A stretch of DNA of 64,000 nt, from positions 5,084,001 to 5,148,000 of the forward strand of contig NZ_CP032382.1 of NCBI RefSeq assembly GCF_003589925.1, in the 5' to 3' direction. This document shows positions 60,651-64,000 of the stretch, piece by piece. Source of the DNA: Chryseolinea soli. Its GTDB lineage: Bacteria; Bacteroidota; Bacteroidia; Cytophagales; Cyclobacteriaceae. Positions within the stretch are counted from its first letter, which is position 1; each line of letters begins with the position of its first letter. Both the position numbers and the translations under genes were made by a program. The notes under the pieces are model-generated. The model ran no database searches and was not told the origin of the DNA. It worked only from the letters and a program-made list of their open reading frames with translations.

Positions 60651-61556
60651 TTAGAAGTTTGTGATGGTTGTCTCGTGCGATTTCAGGAACGCCAGGTTCA
60701 CCCCAAAGCTGAACTCGTGGGTGGTAAATCGCGTGCCGACCGACGAATTGGTGGGCACTTCAAAAGCATACCCCAACCGGTATAGATCGCCCAACCTAAT
60801 CTGAGCCAGAAAGCCGTACGTGTTGAAATTGCGGGTGAACAGGGCTGCCGTATAACGCTCGTCCAGGTTGACCGCCGCGTTGTAGTCGGTAGAGAACGGC
60901 GCTCCCTTCACCCCCTTAAAAAGCACGGAGGGCTTGAACCGGACCCGCTCCGTGAGGTGAAACACATAGGCCCCCATGAAGTAGTAATGCTGGCTGTAGA
61001 GCCGCGAGGTAACGTCGCCGGACGTGTCGTCCGCCTTCAACAGGCGGGGGGCCGACAACCCCAGGAAAAAGCGTTCGCTGCTGAAAATGAGACCGGCCCC
61101 GACGCTGGGGCGGATGATGCTTTGATTGGCGGCAAAGGCGGGGTCTGTGGGATCGTAGGGGTTCAGCTCCGAGTTCATGATCTTGTAATTGATGAACCCG
61201 CCCTGCAAACCGAACGACAAGGTTCTGCCGTGCCCCGTGATCCGGTACGCATATGTGGCCAGGGTTTCCGTGTTATTCGTGTTCCCCGATTTGTCTCGCA
61301 CGAACACCATACCCACCCCCATTTTGTTGTCGGCCAGCGCCGTATGGGCGGTCAAGCTTCCGGTGGCCGGTGCCCCGTCAAACCCACCCCATTGCCGGCG
61401 ATAGGTGACCGCCGCATTGAAGCTGCGATTCAAACCGGAATAGGCCGGGTTGATCACCAGGGGGTTGTTGAGGTATTGCGCATACAAGGGATCTTCTTGT
61501 GCCTGGGCCGGGAGCAATGCGACGAAAAGCAGGAGGCCGGGTAGAAAGTGTTTCAT
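60651..61556 (-). CDS. PorP/SprF-family type IX secretion membrane protein
   Basis: A 301-aa outer-membrane protein with a signal peptide (LLLFVALLPAQAQ) and the family hallmark YAQYLNNPLVINPAYSGLNR, then a beta-barrel ending FSFGVNLAFLKS. PorP/SprF proteins are partnered with a CHU_C-bearing protein, as here (15 nt upstream), and assist its export or anchoring by the T9SS. Confidence 0.93.
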   Translation of the reverse strand: MKHFLPGLLLFVALLPAQAQEDPLYAQYLNNPLVINPAYSGLNRSFNAAVTYRRQWGGFDGAPATGSLTAHTALADNKMGVGMVFVRDKSGNTNNTETLATYAYRITGHGRTLSFGLQGGFINYKIMNSELNPYDPTDPAFAANQSIIRPSVGAGLIFSSERFFLGLSAPRLLKADDTSGDVTSRLYSQHYYFMGAYVFHLTERVRFKPSVLFKGVKGAPFSTDYNAAVNLDERYTAALFTRNFNTYGFLAQIRLGDLYRLGYAFEVPTNSSVGTRFTTHEFSFGVNLAFLKSHETTITNF

Positions 61557-61571
61557 AGTAGTCGTAGTGAC

Positions 61572-63497
61572 TTATTGCTTTAAAGCGAGATAGCCGGTCA
61601 GCGCCGAGCGTCCGTCTGCAAATTCGATCTTATAGAAATAGGTGCCGGAAGGGAGACTCTTGCCGTCGCTGCTAAAACCTTCGAAGCGCTTGCCGGGAGT
61701 CTCGTCGTTGTAGTTTTGGGTGCCAAACACCAGGTCGCCCCAGCGATTGAAGATGCTCACTTTGTTATCGACCGGCAGGTTCATGATCCGCATGTAATGA
61801 TTGTCGCCGGGACTGTTGGGAGCCACCGCGTTATGCACGATGACCTCGCCGGTTTTGGTGACGGGGGCTTCCACCTTCACGTCTACGGTCCAGGATAAGA
61901 TCCTTTCCGTGCAGGCCGAGAGCACGTCGCAGGCCTTCACGTTTACCTGGTCGGTGCCCTTGAAGGTAATGCCGTTGTAATCAATATCCAGTGTATGGTC
62001 CGAGTTGATTACCGCGCGGGCTTTGCTCAGCGGTTGGTCCACGATCGCAAAGGTGGTGGGATCCAGGTTGTTGTCGGGGTCGGTGGTGAGCGCCAGCAGG
62101 TCGAGGGTGATCTGGTTGGTCTCCAGCGTTGGACTGGGTTGAGCAATGACCGGAGGTTTGTTGCAGGAAGCCTCCACGGTCAGAAAATAATTGCCCGCCG
62201 CGAGCCCGGTAAGAGAAGCTTTGCTGGAAGTAAAGTTGTTGGGGCCTGTCCACGAGATCGTGTAAGGCACTTTCGGATCGTCAACGGAAACGCTAAGCGC
62301 ACCGTCAAACTTGATGCATTGTGTATTATCCTGGACCACATCAAGGTTTACTTTGATATGGGGAATCGACTCATCGGTAATGGTAAGCGCATTAGGGTCG
62401 GTGTCGGGCACGATGGTCTGGCATTTGGTTTGGCTATCGGTGATGATGAAACTATAAACCCCACTGTTCAGGTTGGTGGGGTTTTGTAGCGTGCTAACGG
62501 TCTCGTCATTTTTCTGCCAGGTCACTTCAAACGGTCCGGAAGAGCCCGTAATTTCCAGCGTGACCGCCCCATTGAAGGGGCTGCTGCATTGCGTGTTAGC
62601 GGTGATATCTTTCAGGGAAAATTGAGGATGCACGGTCTGCTCGGGTACGGTGTAGTACTGGTAGCCGGAACAACCCGAGACCTTATCGCTCACAAACACA
62701 CTATAGTCGGCTCCTTTCATGCCGGTCAGATCCTCCTTGTCGGAGACCACGCCATAGCTTGCGAGGTCATACCAGTAGAATTGATATTGACCCGATCCAC
62801 CCGCAACACGCACGTCCACCCCGCCGTTTGGCGTGGCACAAGAGGTGTTGGAGGTAAGCGAATTTTGATTGACCGTCAGGGGATTATTGGTCCTGACATA
62901 GACGGAAGCAGACACTGAGCATCCCAGCTTAGCGTCGGTGGCGACCAGCAAATACGATCCGGCCTTCAGGCCTGTCAGGTTCTTGGTGGTGACCTCGGTT
63001 CCGTCGGTCATTTTCCAGCGATAGGTATAGGTCCCGGAGCCTCCGGTAACCGTGGGGGTGATCGAGCCGTTAGCCACAGCACAATTGGTCACGTCTGTGT
63101 GCGCGGCGTTGAGGATCAGGTTGGAGTTGACGGTGAACCCATAGATGTAGGTACCGCAGTAGGGGCTTTGAATGTCGGTGACTTCCAGGAAATAACTGCC
63201 GGGCAATACCCCGGTCAGATCTTTCGTAGACGCCACGACAATGCCCGATTGGTTCTTCCATTGATAGAGGAAATCACCCGAACCGCCGGTGGTGCTAATA
63301 GAAATTGCACCATCTTTTTTATCACAAGCGGATGAATTTGTGATTAATTGCGTTACGAAGAGAGAGCAGTTGCAATTCGAGGCGTTCTTCACCGAATACG
63401 CCTGTTCGAATTTTTTGGTCTGGGCACGCACTATCTGGCTATAAAAGGCAAGCAGGGTGAGCAAGACCGCCAAAAGTAAGCGATATTTAGGGCTCAA
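61572..63497 (-). CDS. SprB-repeat protein with gliding-motility-associated C-terminal domain
   Basis: A 641-aa secreted surface protein with a signal peptide (LLLAVLLTLLAFYSQIVRAQ). Several SprB-type immunoglobulin-like repeats follow: SISTTGGSGDFLYQWKN, SITPTVTGGSGTYTYRW, VDVRVAGGSGQYQFYWY, VTLEITGSSGPFEVTWQ. The C-terminal T9SS type-B (CHU_C) domain is about 555-641 (FNRWGDLVFGTQNYNDETPG, then LPSGTYFYKIEF). It is probably an adhesin displayed by the neighbouring PorP/SprF protein. Confidence 0.92.
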   Translation of the reverse strand: MSPKYRLLLAVLLTLLAFYSQIVRAQTKKFEQAYSVKNASNCNCSLFVTQLITNSSACDKKDGAISISTTGGSGDFLYQWKNQSGIVVASTKDLTGVLPGSYFLEVTDIQSPYCGTYIYGFTVNSNLILNAAHTDVTNCAVANGSITPTVTGGSGTYTYRWKMTDGTEVTTKNLTGLKAGSYLLVATDAKLGCSVSASVYVRTNNPLTVNQNSLTSNTSCATPNGGVDVRVAGGSGQYQFYWYDLASYGVVSDKEDLTGMKGADYSVFVSDKVSGCSGYQYYTVPEQTVHPQFSLKDITANTQCSSPFNGAVTLEITGSSGPFEVTWQKNDETVSTLQNPTNLNSGVYSFIITDSQTKCQTIVPDTDPNALTITDESIPHIKVNLDVVQDNTQCIKFDGALSVSVDDPKVPYTISWTGPNNFTSSKASLTGLAAGNYFLTVEASCNKPPVIAQPSPTLETNQITLDLLALTTDPDNNLDPTTFAIVDQPLSKARAVINSDHTLDIDYNGITFKGTDQVNVKACDVLSACTERILSWTVDVKVEAPVTKTGEVIVHNAVAPNSPGDNHYMRIMNLPVDNKVSIFNRWGDLVFGTQNYNDETPGKRFEGFSSDGKSLPSGTYFYKIEFADGRSALTGYLALKQ

Positions 63498-63617
63498 GGG
63501 ATAGGTATGGTTTGGTTTAAGGCAACCGAAGATAGTGGTTTAAGTAATTCTTCGGCACCGCCAAATGGGCAATTTGATTATTAGGCAGTTAGAATGTTTT
63601 AATTAAACGACAAGTTG

Positions 63618-64000
63618 ATGAATTTTGAAGGTATTCAGTCGAAGCTAAATGAGTACAAAGAGGCCGGAAAGACCCTTTTTACGACCTCTTCCTTCCAATC
63701 GCACAGCCTGGTGCTGCTCCATATCCTGAGCCGGATAGACCGGTCAATCCCCGTCTATTTTATCAACACGGGCTACCATTTTCCGGAGACCGTGAGCTTC
63801 CGCGACCAGATCACCGAGCAGTTCGGACTCAACACGATCGACCTCAAATCGGACGTTCCCAAGTTCATGCAGCGCGACCCCGAAGGCCGCCTGCTCTTCA
63901 CCTCCGACCCCGACCATTGCTGCCACCTCAACAAGACGGCCCCCATGGATGCCATCCTCCTGGCCAAAGACATTTGGATCAATGGCGTACGCGCCGACCA
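63618..64000 (+). CDS. cysH: adenylylsulfate-type reductase (CysH), 5' part
   Basis: The first 127 codons of a sulfate-assimilation reductase, cut by the window end. The N-terminal helix and strand are MNFEGIQSKLNEYKEAGKTL and TSSFQSHSLVLLHIL (P-loop-like SSFQxxSLVLL), then IPVYFINTGYHFPETVSFRD. SDPDHCCHLNKTAP supplies the Cys-Cys pair that marks the [4Fe-4S] APS-reductase type; PAPS reductases lack it. The start ATG 63618 follows a 120-nt gap after the SprB-repeat gene, which is transcribed the other way. Confidence 0.85.
   Translation, partial: MNFEGIQSKLNEYKEAGKTLFTTSSFQSHSLVLLHILSRIDRSIPVYFINTGYHFPETVSFRDQITEQFGLNTIDLKSDVPKFMQRDPEGRLLFTSDPDHCCHLNKTAPMDAILLAKDIWINGVRAD

Overview
The window looks like a chromosomal segment of a free-living Bacteroidota bacterium, most likely of the Cytophagales (Chryseolinea/Ohtaekwangia-like; the genus is a guess). 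The evidence is two proteins with type IX secretion (T9SS) sorting tails, a PorP/SprF protein beside a gliding-motility-associated (CHU_C) SprB-repeat protein, an FecA-type TonB receptor with a carboxypeptidase-like N-terminal domain, several ATPase-less FtsX-type permeases, and TAnnTTTG-type -7 promoter boxes before a tRNA, a PadR gene and an Imm32 gene.

Layout. 0-6.8 kb: TPR sensor histidine kinase, DUF892/YciE ferritin-like protein, TPR/DUF6377 regulator. 6.8-16.1 kb: small stress and regulatory genes (DinB, response regulator, SRPBCC, AraC), an S74 tail-fibre-like T9SS protein, a four-gene envelope operon (NTF2-like lipoprotein, glycine-zipper protein, beta-barrel, DUF2490) and a formylglycine-generating-enzyme-type lipoprotein. 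This stretch is sprinkled with heptanucleotide repeat arrays. 16.2-25.2 kb: AraC regulators, an ECF42-like sigma/YciI pair, and small oxidoreductase-type and SnoaL-type genes. 25.4-29.5 kb: orphan Imm32 protein and a large beta-helix T9SS protein. 29.6-33.2 kb: tRNA-Pro(TGG) followed by a small, AT-richer island of unknown genes, including a possible PD-(D/E)XK nuclease. 33.2-44.7 kb: PadR plus three FtsX/MacB-like permeases, an esterase and an acyl-CoA ligase. 44.8-47.8 kb: ThuA protein and a CPA2 antiporter. 47.9-54.1 kb: a probable iron-uptake operon (DUF4856, imelysin, HTTM, TonB receptor). 54.3-64 kb: M29-like peptidase, a MarR/aconitase operon in which aconitase carries a histone H1-like lysine-rich tail, QueD/FolE, the SprB-repeat/PorP pair and the start of a CysH-type reductase.

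The most unusual features are the aconitase tail and its adjoining MarR palindrome, the composite heptamer element that supplies the C-terminus and stop codon of a gene, an approximately 86-nt double-palindrome element present twice, an 11-bp-phased TTCG array, a terminator-like hairpin between yciI and its sigma factor, tandem TACCCTC palindromes near the iron operon, and the tRNA-Pro island. All functional names come from reading the translated sequences; no database search was run.
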